DNA of 64,000 nucleotides from Guptibacillus hwajinpoensis (GCF_005144865.1 NZ_SWFM01000001.1:930001-994000), one strand, 5' to 3'; positions 25,502 to 34,870 are shown, counted from the first letter of the stretch. Notes: generated by a model from the letters alone, not told the origin. Numbers and translations: made by a program.

Positions 25502-26695
25502 CTATTGTAGACTCACCTTCACAAGCTCAATCAATATTTCTTCTGCAGACCTGATTGCATCTCCACCACCTTGAGCAAAGTCTTTCTTTCCTCCACCCTT
25601 TCCATTAATTAGTGGAAGCACTTCTTTCAAAGCGTGGTTCATATCCAAATAAAGATCTTCTCCTCTGCCGCACACAATCTGTAGTTTATCCTCAATTTCA
25701 CTAATTAAGAAAACAACCACAGAGGAATCCTCATTCAAAATCGTTTTGGCAAGCTTTTGAATCTCTTTCATGCCATACTCGCGGGAAATCATCTGCACTA
25801 CCTTTTGGTCATGGATCGTCCCAGCAGATTGCAGCAGCTCTTTCGCCTCGTATGAAAGAATACGATTGTTCAATTCATCTATCGTTTTCTCGTGATCTTT
25901 TGTCTGCATGACGAGACGATTAGCTGCATCAACAAGGTCTACTTGTGGCACATTGAGTACATTGGTAAGCCCTTGCGCAACCTTCTGTTTTTGATGAAGC
26001 TGCTCCATCACTCGATTGCCACAAACAAAATGAACACGCATTTGTTTTTTCTGCTTTTCCCATTTTAGAATACTGATCGCACCAACCTCCGCTGTTGAAG
26101 AAGGGTGCGTGCCGCCGCAGCCACTATAATCAACATCAGGAATGATAACAAGACGGATATCATCAGAAACCGATACTTCTTTACGAAGATTAAATTGGAC
26201 TAATTCTTCTTTCTTCACCCACTTCGTCTCAATTGAATGATTCCTTTGAAGAATTGAATTGGCGTATGCTTCTGCTCTTCTTGCTTTTGATTCCTCCAAA
26301 GATGAGATATCAAGATCAATCGTACAAACTTCCTGCCCTAGATGAAAGCTAACCGTTTTGTAGCCAAATTGGTCCTCAAATGCAGCAGATAGTATGTGTT
26401 GCCCAGCATGCTGCTGCATATGGTCGAAGCGTCTTGCCCAATTAATTTCCCCATGTACCTCTTCTTCCACTTCTTTTTCAACAAAGTGGCGAACCTCACC
26501 GTTCACTTCCTCTACGTCCGTAACAGCTACACCGTTTAAAGTCCCTGTGTCAAAAGGTTGGCCACCACCAGTCGGGTAAAAAGCTGTTTGATCTAGAACA
26601 ACATAAAGGCGCTCCGCTTGATCTGTCGCTTGTTTTACAGTTTGCGCTGAAAAGGTTGTTATGTATGAATCTTGATAGAATAATTTCTGAGTCAC
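25502..26695 (-). CDS. Alanyl-tRNA editing protein AlaX-L type
   Basis: A 397-residue trans-editing enzyme that hydrolyses mischarged Ser- or Gly-tRNA(Ala). Residues 1-90 resemble the beta-barrel that precedes the editing domain of AlaRS (YPTGGGQPFDTG). The zinc-binding editing site has H-x-x-x-H in MQQHAGQHILS (about 94-104) and CGGTH near residue 194. The C-terminal 150 residues contain coiled coil and a DHHA1-like domain ending NGKGGGKKDFAQGGG. There is no aminoacylation domain, so it is not AlaRS. The start is GTG 26695 with a weak AGAAAG-type site. Confidence 0.9.
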   Translation of the reverse strand: MTQKLFYQDSYITTFSAQTVKQATDQAERLYVVLDQTAFYPTGGGQPFDTGTLNGVAVTDVEEVNGEVRHFVEKEVEEEVHGEINWARRFDHMQQHAGQHILSAAFEDQFGYKTVSFHLGQEVCTIDLDISSLEESKARRAEAYANSILQRNHSIETKWVKKEELVQFNLRKEVSVSDDIRLVIIPDVDYSGCGGTHPSSTAEVGAISILKWEKQKKQMRVHFVCGNRVMEQLHQKQKVAQGLTNVLNVPQVDLVDAANRLVMQTKDHEKTIDELNNRILSYEAKELLQSAGTIHDQKVVQMISREYGMKEIQKLAKTILNEDSSVVVFLISEIEDKLQIVCGRGEDLYLDMNHALKEVLPLINGKGGGKKDFAQGGGDAIRSAEEILIELVKVSLQ

Positions 26696-26777
26696 AATAG
26701 ATCACTACTTTCTATTAGTACTTGTTCATATCCCCTATCCTATCATGTTTCTTCTACAAAATTATCATTAAGACATG

Positions 26778-26809
26778 CTAAAAGGCAGTCGAGAAGTTCA
26801 ACTGCCTTA
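26778..26809 (-). terminator. Terminator after DUF1878 gene
   Basis: On the minus strand AAGGCAGT pairs with ACTGCCTTTTA, 28 bases past the gene's stop. Confidence 0.7.
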
Positions 26810-26836
26810 CGCTTTATTTAGAACCACAATATATTT

Positions 26837-27193
26837 TTACAATGAATAGAGTTCCATCGCATAAAGCTCTTTAAAGACATTTTGACAGCAATCATTTTCC
26901 CAAAAAACCCTTGTTAAGTATTCTGCAAACTGATGGTTACCTGCTTGCTCAGGAATAATGTGATAAATGGATTGTTCAAATGCATAATGATTGACTGGTT
27001 TCCTCTCAACAATGCTTTCTTCATAATCCGTCATCAATGTGATAATGCGATCATACTGGTCTCTCTTTATTCCGTATTCATAAAGCACTCGATCTATTGA
27101 CGTGTTTGAGAAAAGGAGCTCTTGCCTGAATAAAAGATAGTCGACCGTTTCTTCAAGCTCAGCAATTCGTTTTTCCATTGCACCTTGCTTCAT
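26837..27193 (-). CDS. DUF1878 (YhaI-like) protein
   Basis: A 118-residue soluble helical protein. It starts with a coiled coil (EKRIAELEETVDYLLF) and contains a YGIKRDQYDRIITLMTDYEE segment; overall pattern and length match the DUF1878 family including B. subtilis YhaI, whose function is unknown. GGAGGG lies seven bases before ATG 27193; an upstream ATG at 27208 overlaps that site. It is monocistronic with a terminator downstream. Confidence 0.75.
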   Translation of the reverse strand: MKQGAMEKRIAELEETVDYLLFRQELLFSNTSIDRVLYEYGIKRDQYDRIITLMTDYEESIVERKPVNHYAFEQSIYHIIPEQAGNHQFAEYLTRVFWENDCCQNVFKELYAMELYSL

Positions 27194-27385
27194 CTCATAT
27201 CCCTCCATTATCTTGATTCCTCATCGAATGGGGTTACAACAACAGTCATCAATCGATACGCTTCACTGAATAATTTGTATTATGACAGACCATTTTCTCT
27301 TTTATTATAATAGGTAACCGCTTACAATACTAGATTAATCAATATAATGATACATAAATGAAACCTTCGTCAAACGACTTAAATA
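27194..27385. other. Intergenic region upstream of DUF1878 gene
   Basis: AT-rich; ATTATAATAGGTAACCGCTTAC at about 27304-27325 contains a TATAAT-like box on both strands. No gene is visible. The terminator of the next gene forms its right edge. Confidence 0.3.
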
Positions 27386-27420
27386 AAACGGTTAATTCTA
27401 GTAGAATCAACCGCTTTATC
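27384..27420 (-). terminator. Terminator after small hypothetical gene
   Basis: AAACGGTTaATTCTA pairs with TAGAATcAACCGcTTT, an extended imperfect stem directly downstream of the stop at 27426 on the minus strand, followed by a T run. Confidence 0.75.
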
Positions 27421-27425
27421 ATTTC

Positions 27426-27656
27426 TTATTTATTTGTCATGTTCTCAATTTCATGATTTCGCTTTTCTCTTTCAGGCTTAGAAGCTAAATCATACTTTTT
27501 CAAAAGATGAAACAACTCATTCAATGTTTCCTGAGAAAGCGTTTGTTGAAGAAACTTATATACATTCTGAACAAGTGGATCAGGCATGAAGTCTGACTGA
27601 TCTTCAAGTTTCGCTAAAACGTCCCCATAGGAGTGATCAATTGTACATTTCCCCAT
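27426..27656 (-). CDS. Small hypothetical protein
   Basis: A 76-residue soluble, helical protein. It contains DHSYGDVLAKLEDQSDFMPD and an amphipathic NVYKFLQQTLSQETLNELFHLL segment. I do not recognise the family; the composition is convincingly coding. AAAGGGG lies about ten bases before ATG 27656, and a terminator lies just after the stop. The dispersed repeat copy E begins about 35 bases upstream of the start, so the element occupies the promoter region. Confidence 0.7.
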   Translation of the reverse strand: MGKCTIDHSYGDVLAKLEDQSDFMPDPLVQNVYKFLQQTLSQETLNELFHLLKKYDLASKPEREKRNHEIENMTNK

Positions 27657-27689
27657 GACGTTAATCCCCTTTCTTCAATATTAATTATT

Positions 27690-27850
27690 TTGAATATATT
27701 CGTAGAAATTGTTGCTATAAAACAGTTGATTTCTGCTCCAGGTTGCTGGCTTTCAGCAGGGCGGGCGGTGAGCACCTTACGCTCTTCAGCAAAGTGTGAA
27801 TTTTTCATACAAAACCTCTTCCAAAATCAACTAGCTTTTAGAAACAAACC
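27690..27850. repeat. Dispersed repeat, shortened copy E
   Basis: It opens with ATTCGTAGAAATTGTTGCTATAAAACAG, shown here in two parts: ATTCGTAGAAATTG and TTGCTATAAAACAG. It continues GATTTCTGCTCCAGG, TTGCTGGCTTTC, GCGGGCGGTGAGCACCTTACGCT, and closes CTAGCTTTTAGAAACA. Both ends are present but the central GAGCCTCCTCGGCGCAC...GGAGTC part is deleted, so it is an internally deleted form. Confidence 0.75.
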
Positions 27851-27939
27851 TATTTTTTCTTCGTGAATTTTGCTAATAATAGCGCAAATATAAGTAAGAA
27901 AACTCCGATTAGCACGACATTATCTTTTATAATTTCCAT
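27850..27939 (-). CDS. Possible 29-residue membrane miniprotein
   Basis: Translation on the minus strand gives one hydrophobic helix of about 18 residues (VVLIGVFLLIFALLLA) flanked by MEIIKDN and a basic KFTKKK tail, a typical topology for a single-pass miniprotein. AAAGGTAG lies about 12 bases upstream, a rather long spacing. The stop coincides with the edge of repeat copy E. It may be a real small protein or chance. Confidence 0.35.
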   Translation of the reverse strand: MEIIKDNVVLIGVFLLIFALLLAKFTKKK

Positions 27940-28229
27940 TCTAGCACATCTACCTTTCATTATATGAAATAACATCAATAATGAAAGGATAACACAATCC
28001 CCTCTGAGATTGCTTTAAATGAAATTCGATCTTTCTCAACTTGAATTTGTGGAAGATTCTGGTCATTCGACTTCTTCCAATCATTTCCCCGGAAATCGTC
28101 TAACAATTTACAGAGTCATTCTCTTAAACTAGACAAGGCAAATTTTTGATCGTCGACACCAATAGTCCTTTCTTTTAGACAAGCTTGTGTATAATCATTT
28201 TATAATCTATCTACAGTGGGAGGAATTGT
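27940..28229. other. Intergenic region upstream of the lipoprotein gene
   Basis: No gene is seen. A probable promoter is TTTAGACAAGCTTGTGTATAATCATTTTATAATC around 28176-28209, with TATAAT at about 28190 (TTTAGA-type -35; GTATAAT -10), about 35 bases before the start codon. Confidence 0.45.
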
Positions 28230-29489
28230 ATGAAAGCTCTTCGTCTGATCTTCTTATTCTCCACGTTACTTCTCGTAACGTCGTGCAATTTTCTAACTTC
28301 ATCAAATTCGTCTGAAGAAGTTGATGCAAAGAAAGAAACAGGGGACAAGCAATCAGAACCATCCAATCAGGTGAGCATGTTTCAAGAAGGAACGTACAAA
28401 TGGGAAGAGAATGACATCATTTTAGGAGCTATGGATATTACTGAACCTCTTGATGACTCATTTTCTTTCATGCTTCAGGCATACGATGGCCAAAATGTTG
28501 GAGAGCTTTCAGGAACAGCAGAAGTAGATGGAGAAACAGCTACGTTCACTGACCCAAATAACGAGAAGTGTAAAGCAACGTTTGGCTGGCAACAAGACCA
28601 AATCACAATTGATACGAGTGAGGCCTGCCAAACTGAAGAGAGTGCCGTATCTTTCACAGGCATATATACATTCATTCCAGTTGGTAACCAGGAAGCTTCA
28701 AATCCATCTGAGGAAACTACGGAAAGCAAAGAATCCGATTGGCAGGAAGCACTCTACATCGATCCAAAATTTGAACAAGGAAATCTGAGCATTTCTAACG
28801 TTTCCCCTAATTCCTTTCAATTCGATTTCGATATAAGCAGTGATGGTTACGATGGAGAACTAACAGGTACGGCCAACATCACTGGCAATGAAGCAACATT
28901 TCAAGACACCGATGATCCAGCTTGTAAAGGAACATTTGCACTTGAAAATAACGTCATTACCTTTAAAGGAGATTCCTGTCTAAGCGATGCAGGAGTAGAT
29001 TTTAGTGGTAGCTTTACAATGACTGACCAGAAACCCTTAACATCAACAAAGCCCGATGCGTCCTGCACTGCCTCTCCATTTCATACCGAGCTTTTGAAAT
29101 TTGCAGAACAAGGTCATTTGAAAGATGCTTCTATTTTCCTTGGGATGACAGAAGAAGCGCTTAAACAAGAGAAACCATCAATGTCTTACGAGAAAGACCT
29201 TTACGAAGGGCTGCCAGGTTTCTCTGACACTAAGTATACGTACTTAACAGTCAATCAGGAGGTATTCAACCTTCGTTACAATGCTTTGTCAGAAGGAGAA
29301 GCCGTTCCTTATAACGATCTCGTTTGTCAGTTCGGTGAACCAGATGAAGTCGTTTTCAATGAACTTGATAACGAATACCTCCATGTATATAACGCTGGAG
29401 AAAACAAGCTTTCCTTCGTTTCAGATACGAAAGAAGGAGGCATTAAGGCTGTGCAGCTTGAATCACAACAAAGTAAATTAGCGCACTAA
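28230..29489 (+). CDS. Lipoprotein with a duplicated beta-rich domain
   Basis: A 419-residue secreted lipoprotein: signal peptide with lipobox L-V-T-S-C (lipidated Cys19), then an acidic Ser-rich linker. Residues 55-148 and 175-264 are two copies of the same domain: each has S-F-x-F, YDG, GEL-S/T-GTA, a C-x-x-TF turn and a second Cys (C114/C133 and C232/C250). A different C-terminal domain (about 280-419) includes GMTEEALKQEKP and QFGEPDEV, reminiscent of small repeat modules in cell-envelope lipoproteins. I recognise no named family. AGGAGG-like GGGAGGA lies seven bases before the ATG. Role: cell envelope, unknown. Confidence 0.8.
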   Translation: MKALRLIFLFSTLLLVTSCNFLTSSNSSEEVDAKKETGDKQSEPSNQVSMFQEGTYKWEENDIILGAMDITEPLDDSFSFMLQAYDGQNVGELSGTAEVDGETATFTDPNNEKCKATFGWQQDQITIDTSEACQTEESAVSFTGIYTFIPVGNQEASNPSEETTESKESDWQEALYIDPKFEQGNLSISNVSPNSFQFDFDISSDGYDGELTGTANITGNEATFQDTDDPACKGTFALENNVITFKGDSCLSDAGVDFSGSFTMTDQKPLTSTKPDASCTASPFHTELLKFAEQGHLKDASIFLGMTEEALKQEKPSMSYEKDLYEGLPGFSDTKYTYLTVNQEVFNLRYNALSEGEAVPYNDLVCQFGEPDEVVFNELDNEYLHVYNAGENKLSFVSDTKEGGIKAVQLESQQSKLAH

Positions 29490-29510
29490 ACATTAATAAG
29501 TGGATAATAA

Positions 29511-29547
29511 ATAACAACGGCGCAATAAGGATTGCGCCGTTGTTATT
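29511..29547 (+). terminator. Terminator after lipoprotein gene
   Basis: AACAACGGCGCAAT pairs with ATTGCGCCGTTGTT around AAGG. Confidence 0.92.
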
Positions 29548-29648
29548 TTGGGTTTGGGAACGGAAATGAAGAATATCATTCTTAATCTAATCCTGCAAAG
29601 AGGACTTACAATTTGTTAAGCAAGCACATCCTAATGTCTATCAACAGT

Positions 29649-29960
29649 TCAATAGTAAGTAATAATAGTCAAAACCAAACTAATAATGGTATATAGCACG
29701 GCACCATAGAACACGGCACCTACATTCACTTTCAGTTCGTTGTCGCTTTGAACTTTCCACCCCGCTTGACTGGCTTCAAAATTTGTTCCTTTTGATAGCA
29801 AGCCTCCACTACTATTGAAAAAATATAACACCACAGATATCGCGAGACCAATTAGAAAACTCCATTCAAGATAGGAAAAAGAAAAGAGTGTGCTTGCAGC
29901 CCATACTATTAAACCTAGTATGAGCGTTGATAACAATGACCTACCAATGACTTTTTTCAA
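29649..29960 (-). CDS. Small membrane protein, hypothetical
   Basis: A 103-residue protein with three hydrophobic helices (about 7-25, 31-48 and 80-101) and a polar central loop (KGTNFEASQAGWKVQSDNELK). I do not recognise a named family, though similar three-helix DUF proteins occur in Bacillus. The start is TTG 29960 with GGAGGG about five bases upstream. It is monocistronic, next to the big subtilase gene on the same strand. Confidence 0.7.
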   Translation of the reverse strand: MKKVIGRSLLSTLILGLIVWAASTLFSFSYLEWSFLIGLAISVVLYFFNSSGGLLSKGTNFEASQAGWKVQSDNELKVNVGAVFYGAVLYTIISLVLTIITYY

Positions 29961-30073
29961 AATATCCCTCCTACGATAATTATTTCTACGTTATTAAATG
30001 GAAGAAAGTTTCATTTTTTAGAATATTTAAAACAAATAACAGATAGTTATCTCCATAATAAAAATTCAATTCA

Positions 30074-30110
30074 TATAAAAAGAGCCCTGGATAATCAGGA
30101 CTCTCGTTTG
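30074..30110 (-). terminator. Terminator after subtilase gene
   Basis: On the minus strand GAGAGTCCTG pairs with CAGGGCTCTTTTT around six bases, directly after the gene's stop at 30113. Confidence 0.85.
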
Positions 30111-30112
30111 AA

Positions 30113-33100
30113 TTACTCAAATAACGATTGAACTAGCTCATCAGATAGGGCACTCTTTCCACCCACAATGTAGTATTTGTTAGCGAAAGCACCATACTTC
30201 GAAATCGTTTTCTTTGTTGTCACCTGAGCTTGTTTAGCATGTGTTAAAAGCACTGGAGTTCCTTTGGAAGCAGCTAAAGCAGATCCTGAAAGTGCGTCTG
30301 GATAATTACTGCCTGTAGCAATAAGAGGTGTAGACATGTTCAGCTTATTTGCAAAGTAGTGAATGACGTTACTATTTGTTTCATAGCGATCATTTCCACT
30401 GATTCTCTCGTATTTGCCTAGGGTTTTTGCAACAGTGTTCGGAATTGCTGAAGTTCCACCAATTACGAAGAACTCCTTCATCGTTGTTGTTTTCACATAC
30501 CTTTCGACCGATTGTGGAAGCGAACTTTTCTTTGTTAATAGAATCGGCATGTTAAGTGATGCTGCAATAGGAGCAATCGAAAGCGCATCTGCAAAACCTT
30601 CTCCTGTTGTAACGACTGCCTGCTCTGATTTCGCTAGCTGCTTAGCAACATTAACAGAAGTTTCATAACGATCACTTCCACTAATTCGCTTAAACGAAAT
30701 GTTTAGGCTTTTTAGCTGTTTTTCTACATTTGTCGTAATAGCAGATTTACCACCTACTAGAATAACTTGCTTCACGTCAAGTCGATCAAGTTCATTCAAT
30801 ACATCATCCGGTAATGTATTCGTATCTGTTAAGAGAAGTGGTGCTTTATTTTGATGAGCAAGCGGTGTGGCGCTAAGTGCATCTGGATAATTCCGTCCTG
30901 TTGCAATAATGGCAACGTCTGACTTTTTCCAGCCTTTCTTTGAAACATTCACCGCTGTTTCATATCGGTTGGCCCCTGAAATTCGTTCCATTGTCGCATT
31001 TGTTCCATCAAGAGCACGAACAGCGCCATATGCGTCCAATCTTCCCCATCCGGAAACAAGATCGTATCCAGGAACTGGCTCCTCAATCGGATAAGGCTCT
31101 TCCTCTTCATAGTAGTAGTCTTCATAATCACTGTATGGATTATCTTGTTCATCAAATACAACGTCGATCGCTGTTTTAGTTAATATCCCATGTATTTGAG
31201 CCGGTGTTAATTCAGGGTTTTGTGAAAGCAATATTCCTGCAACGGCTGATACGTGTGGGGTTGCCATAGATGTTCCGGTCATGTAAGAAACATTACCATC
31301 AGGCATGATAGATGGGATATCTGTCCCAGGTGCAACAAGGTCCAGGCCTTCACCAAAGTTAGAGTAGTCCGAGACAATATCAAGTCGATTAGTGGCACCT
31401 ACTGATATCGTATACTTTGAAGATGCAGGATAGGAAATCTCCTCGAATCCATCGTTACCGCTTGCTGCGATAATCGTTACACCGTGATCATTTGCATACT
31501 TAAGGGCATATTCAATCACACGACTATACGAGCCACCAAGGCTAAGGTTAATGATTTGTGCACCGTGGTCTACTGCATATTTAATACCATAAGCGATTTG
31601 TTCTGTATCTCCATACCCTGAAGCATCAAGCACCTTCACCGGCATAATCGTAGCATGTGAACTAAGACCTGCCATGGAATAATGGTTATTTGCCTCAGCT
31701 GCTATAATGCCCGAAACGTGAGTACCGTGCCCATTGTCATCCAACGCATTGGAGTTACGGTCGATATAATTATAAGCACTGCTAGTATCAACAGATTTAC
31801 TTAAATCAGCTAACGTGTTGTCTACTCCTGTGTCAACAACAGCAATGACGGTTTCCTTTAACTTCTTTCCATTCGTCCATTTTTGAAGCTCTTCGAATTG
31901 AATGTCAACTCCAGCTGTTCCACCGTCATCCCCATTGTTATTAAGTGACCATTGATAAGGATAGTGAGTATCTTCCGTAAAGACGGTATACTGTTGAACC
32001 GGTTCAACAAAGTCTACTTCTGGAAGCTTTGCAATGTTATTAGATGCGGATTCAAGCGTTTTTGCCGATGCTTGATAATCCTTTGCGCTCACTCCTACTT
32101 CCATCACATACATGTTAGCAAAGCCTGCCCCATTCGCTTTGAGCGGATCAATTGCTTTAACACCATATGACTGTGCTTTAGAGGTAATACTTGAAACCTT
32201 CTGATTGTCTTTCAATTTAACAATTACACGATTGCCAGCCTTTGGTGCTGCAAAACCAGCTTTCGTGAGGATAGAAGAGATAGTTGATTGAGTAAGATTA
32301 GAGATGCCAACGCTCTTCCCTGTTGTTTCGATTTGCTTTTGAAGGAAAGCAGGTACAGAGTCATACGCTGTTTCATATAATCGATCAATTGCTTTTTGAT
32401 CTTGCTGAGTTACTTTATAGCTACTTGCACTTCCATTCTCTGCTACATCAGCAAATAAATCCTTTAATTGAATTAAGTCTTGATAAACACTTTCTTCCAT
32501 CGATTGACTAAAAACCATTTTCGCACTAATAAATGGCGCACTCTTATAATAAAGCTCTGAAAGATTCTTACCTTTGTCGGTTTTGGCTAGTACGTTTTCA
32601 CGAATTGACCGGAGATCTTTCAGAATTAGCTTGCCATTCTCACGTTCTTTCGTACTTAGCTCTGCTGGACACTCTTCTGTCATCACATAGTCGGATGGAG
32701 CAAGCGAAACACCGTCATAAGAAATCGTGTATGACGCCCTTTCTTCACTATCTATTTCCTCATACTCTTCTTCTGGATATCTTTCTTCGCCGTAGTGTTC
32801 AACCTTTATGTAATAAGGGCCGATCCATGCTAATGGGAAGTCAATTATCGCAGGTTCATTTTCATAAGAAAATCCCATGTAACGATCAAACGCACGATTG
32901 TCTACAGCATTTTCAAGGCTTGAGTAAACTGTAACGTTTAACTCCTGTTCGGACTGAAGCTTTATTCTTAAATGAGTATAATCCCTAATTTCAGATTCTG
33001 AAGGTTGGACTTTGTACCAGTGAACTTGCTCACTGTCGTCAAAATTTCCTTCAATAGGAGAAGTACTTGTTAATTTGACCTCATTCTCTGGTACATTTCC

Positions 33101-33190
33101 AGCTGCAGCCTGTATTTCTTTCATTGGTAACTGACTGAAAAGCAATGTGAAAATCATAACGACAACTAAGACGCTACTAACCTTCTTCAT
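30113..33190 (-). CDS. Cell-wall-anchored S8 serine protease with CWB2 repeats
   Basis: A 1025-residue secreted subtilase. The signal peptide ends near residue 29 (IQAAA). Residues 30-160 form a beta-rich PPC-like domain, and 315-400 an I9-like propeptide (RVIVKLKDNQKV). The catalytic domain has D453 (AVVDTGVD), H491 (GHGTHVSG), oxyanion N579 (AASGN) and S641 (GTSMATPH). An acidic EEEEPYP linker precedes three cell-wall-binding type 2 repeats (from about 735, each RISG-x-x-RYET...YPDALS...LVGG), which hold the enzyme on the wall. ATG 33190 has GGAGG seven bases upstream. It probably degrades extracellular or wall-associated protein. It is monocistronic. Confidence 0.95.
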   Translation of the reverse strand: MKKVSSVLVVVMIFTLLFSQLPMKEIQAAAGNVPENEVKLTSTSPIEGNFDDSEQVHWYKVQPSESEIRDYTHLRIKLQSEQELNVTVYSSLENAVDNRAFDRYMGFSYENEPAIIDFPLAWIGPYYIKVEHYGEERYPEEEYEEIDSEERASYTISYDGVSLAPSDYVMTEECPAELSTKERENGKLILKDLRSIRENVLAKTDKGKNLSELYYKSAPFISAKMVFSQSMEESVYQDLIQLKDLFADVAENGSASSYKVTQQDQKAIDRLYETAYDSVPAFLQKQIETTGKSVGISNLTQSTISSILTKAGFAAPKAGNRVIVKLKDNQKVSSITSKAQSYGVKAIDPLKANGAGFANMYVMEVGVSAKDYQASAKTLESASNNIAKLPEVDFVEPVQQYTVFTEDTHYPYQWSLNNNGDDGGTAGVDIQFEELQKWTNGKKLKETVIAVVDTGVDNTLADLSKSVDTSSAYNYIDRNSNALDDNGHGTHVSGIIAAEANNHYSMAGLSSHATIMPVKVLDASGYGDTEQIAYGIKYAVDHGAQIINLSLGGSYSRVIEYALKYANDHGVTIIAASGNDGFEEISYPASSKYTISVGATNRLDIVSDYSNFGEGLDLVAPGTDIPSIMPDGNVSYMTGTSMATPHVSAVAGILLSQNPELTPAQIHGILTKTAIDVVFDEQDNPYSDYEDYYYEEEEPYPIEEPVPGYDLVSGWGRLDAYGAVRALDGTNATMERISGANRYETAVNVSKKGWKKSDVAIIATGRNYPDALSATPLAHQNKAPLLLTDTNTLPDDVLNELDRLDVKQVILVGGKSAITTNVEKQLKSLNISFKRISGSDRYETSVNVAKQLAKSEQAVVTTGEGFADALSIAPIAASLNMPILLTKKSSLPQSVERYVKTTTMKEFFVIGGTSAIPNTVAKTLGKYERISGNDRYETNSNVIHYFANKLNMSTPLIATGSNYPDALSGSALAASKGTPVLLTHAKQAQVTTKKTISKYGAFANKYYIVGGKSALSDELVQSLFE

Positions 33191-33344
33191 TCCTAACCTC
33201 CATTTAATAGATTCAATATACAAATCTATTAAATCACAAAAGAAGTGAAAAAGGTGGAAAATATTTCTACAAAATGGAACAAAAAGTATATTGGAACTTA
33301 ATTCCGATTATGACTAATGAATGAATTAGTTGTAGTCTGATACT

Positions 33345-33377
33345 AAAAAAAAGAAGCGATTTGACCGCTCCTTTCTT
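33345..33377 (-). terminator. Terminator between DUF421 and subtilase genes
   Basis: On the minus strand AGGAGCGgtcaaatCGCTTCT is followed by a run of eight T. It is downstream of the DUF421 stop... and upstream of the subtilase promoter. Confidence 0.8.
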
Positions 33378-33379
33378 TA

Positions 33380-34081
33380 TTAAGTCTTTATTGATTGATC
33401 CCTTTTCTGATCAATATAGAGACTGCCATCTTGTTGAATTTCTGCATAAAAAACATCCGACACTGATGCTACATTTGCTTGTTGTAGTTGTTGAACTAAC
33501 CAACTCTCATCTCGATTGATCATTTCCAAATTTTTAGTATGAACTGTGCCATCTGAAATGACTTCAGTAGCTAAAGGAAACGGTTTAGGTTTACTAAACA
33601 GATTCATATCCTCTTTCGTTACCATTTGCTTATCGGCATTTTTTATCACTGAAAGCTTTCCATTAGTCTCAAAAATGGCATAATCAACATCAGATAACTG
33701 AAACACATTTTTTTCTCGTAAAAGAGCTCTTAACGTGTCGATATCTAATCGCGCTTTCTTAAGGATATCCTCCATTAATTTACCTTCCTTAATTACTACC
33801 ATTGGATCACCAATGATTAACTGTCGAGTTTTCTTAATTTTAATATCAAGAAACTCAACTATAAGAGTCAGCAATGTCCAACCAATGAGTGCAATAAGGC
33901 CAAGAGTAATACTTAGATTCTTATTTACTGCAATATTGGCAGCTAAAGACCCAATGGCTACGCCAGATACCCAGTTAAAGAAAGTCATCTGGCTAATTTC
34001 TTTCCTCCCGGTAATTCTAGTGAGAATAAATAGCGTTATAAATGTCAACGTGAGTCGTATGCATAGTTCTGATAAATTCAT
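33380..34081 (-). CDS. DUF421 (YetF-type) membrane protein
   Basis: A 233-residue DUF421 protein: three N-terminal helices with the conserved TRITGRKEISQMTFFNWVSGVAIGS region (in pieces: TGRKEISQMTFF, SGVAIGS), then a cytosolic domain with VIKEGKL and ALLREKNVFQLSDVDYAIFE. Relatives in spore formers include YetF, YrbG and the spore protein 2Duf, which affects spore membrane and heat resistance; a spore role here is only possible. GAAGGTG lies about four bases before the ATG. It is not in an obvious operon. Confidence 0.9.
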   Translation of the reverse strand: MNLSELCIRLTLTFITLFILTRITGRKEISQMTFFNWVSGVAIGSLAANIAVNKNLSITLGLIALIGWTLLTLIVEFLDIKIKKTRQLIIGDPMVVIKEGKLMEDILKKARLDIDTLRALLREKNVFQLSDVDYAIFETNGKLSVIKNADKQMVTKEDMNLFSKPKPFPLATEVISDGTVHTKNLEMINRDESWLVQQLQQANVASVSDVFYAEIQQDGSLYIDQKRDQSIKT

Positions 34082-34175
34082 TGCTTCACCTTCAATTGAA
34101 GGAAGATCTTACCCTGTTCACCAGTGGTCGCAGATCAATCCTTTTAAACAATATTCTTGTCTAGCTTATAGCAAC

Positions 34176-34613
34176 TTATTCATCCTGTTTTTCTTGATTA
34201 GGATAGGTACGGTTTAGAAAGGTAACAGACTGATTTATTAACTGTTTCAATACCTCTTCATCAACATCAGCTACTTTATTAATATACACGCAAGCTTTAC
34301 CAGCTTTGTGCTTTCCTAATTTCTCCAATAGATGAGTTCGATCCGCATCTCCAGTTGCAAAGTACAAACTAATCTTTGCTTTACGTGGTGAGAATCCTAC
34401 AAGTGGCGCGTCCCCTTCATGACCGGAATCATATTTATAATGATAAGATCCAAACCCTATGATACTAGGTCCCCACATCTTTGCTTCATGCCCCGTCGTT
34501 TCAGCAAAAAGATCCAATAAGCGATACGCATCTTCACGCTTCTTAGGAGAATCCACATTCTCAATGAATTCAATGACACTATTATCTGTTTCCTTTGTTT
34601 TCAGTTCATACAT
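34176..34613 (-). CDS. DUF1801 (YdhG-like) protein
   Basis: A 145-residue soluble protein of the DUF1801 family. Marks are the KKREDAYRLLDLF helix, then MWGPSIIGFGSYHYKYDSG, VGFSPRKAKISLYF and LGKHKAGKACVYINK. The fold is SHS2/YdhG-like; its function is not established (some relatives are frataxin-like). No good RBS closer than GGGG at about 12 bases was noted, but the N-terminus is family-typical. About 95 bases separate it from the DUF421 gene downstream. Confidence 0.85.
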   Translation of the reverse strand: MYELKTKETDNSVIEFIENVDSPKKREDAYRLLDLFAETTGHEAKMWGPSIIGFGSYHYKYDSGHEGDAPLVGFSPRKAKISLYFATGDADRTHLLEKLGKHKAGKACVYINKVADVDEEVLKQLINQSVTFLNRTYPNQEKQDE

Positions 34614-34870
34614 GGACTATTATCCCCTTTCATTTTTTCTACCTTATTACTTTACACTACCACGTTAACAACTCAATTCCTTTAAATAGAGAAGCACAAA
34701 ATGCTCTTACCACAATTGTAAAAAAAAGCACTAAAAATGTATCTAGTTTATTTCTTTTATTACGGTTTCATGTTTCTTGCTCCAAATGAGTTTTTATCAA
34801 ACCAAATCGGGAACGTTTTGTTCAAGAGTCATCATCAACAATAAGATCATAACATCTCGGAGGTTTAATC
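34614..34870. other. Divergent intergenic region
   Basis: 257 AT-rich bases between a minus-strand and a plus-strand gene. No gene, repeat or hairpin of note is visible; both promoters must lie here. Confidence 0.3.

Noticed and set aside
30414..30668. Frames opposite the subtilase CWB2 repeats (also 30909-31179, 32323-32934)
   Set aside because: All are antisense to a long gene with clear catalytic motifs; the recurrence only reflects its internal repeats.
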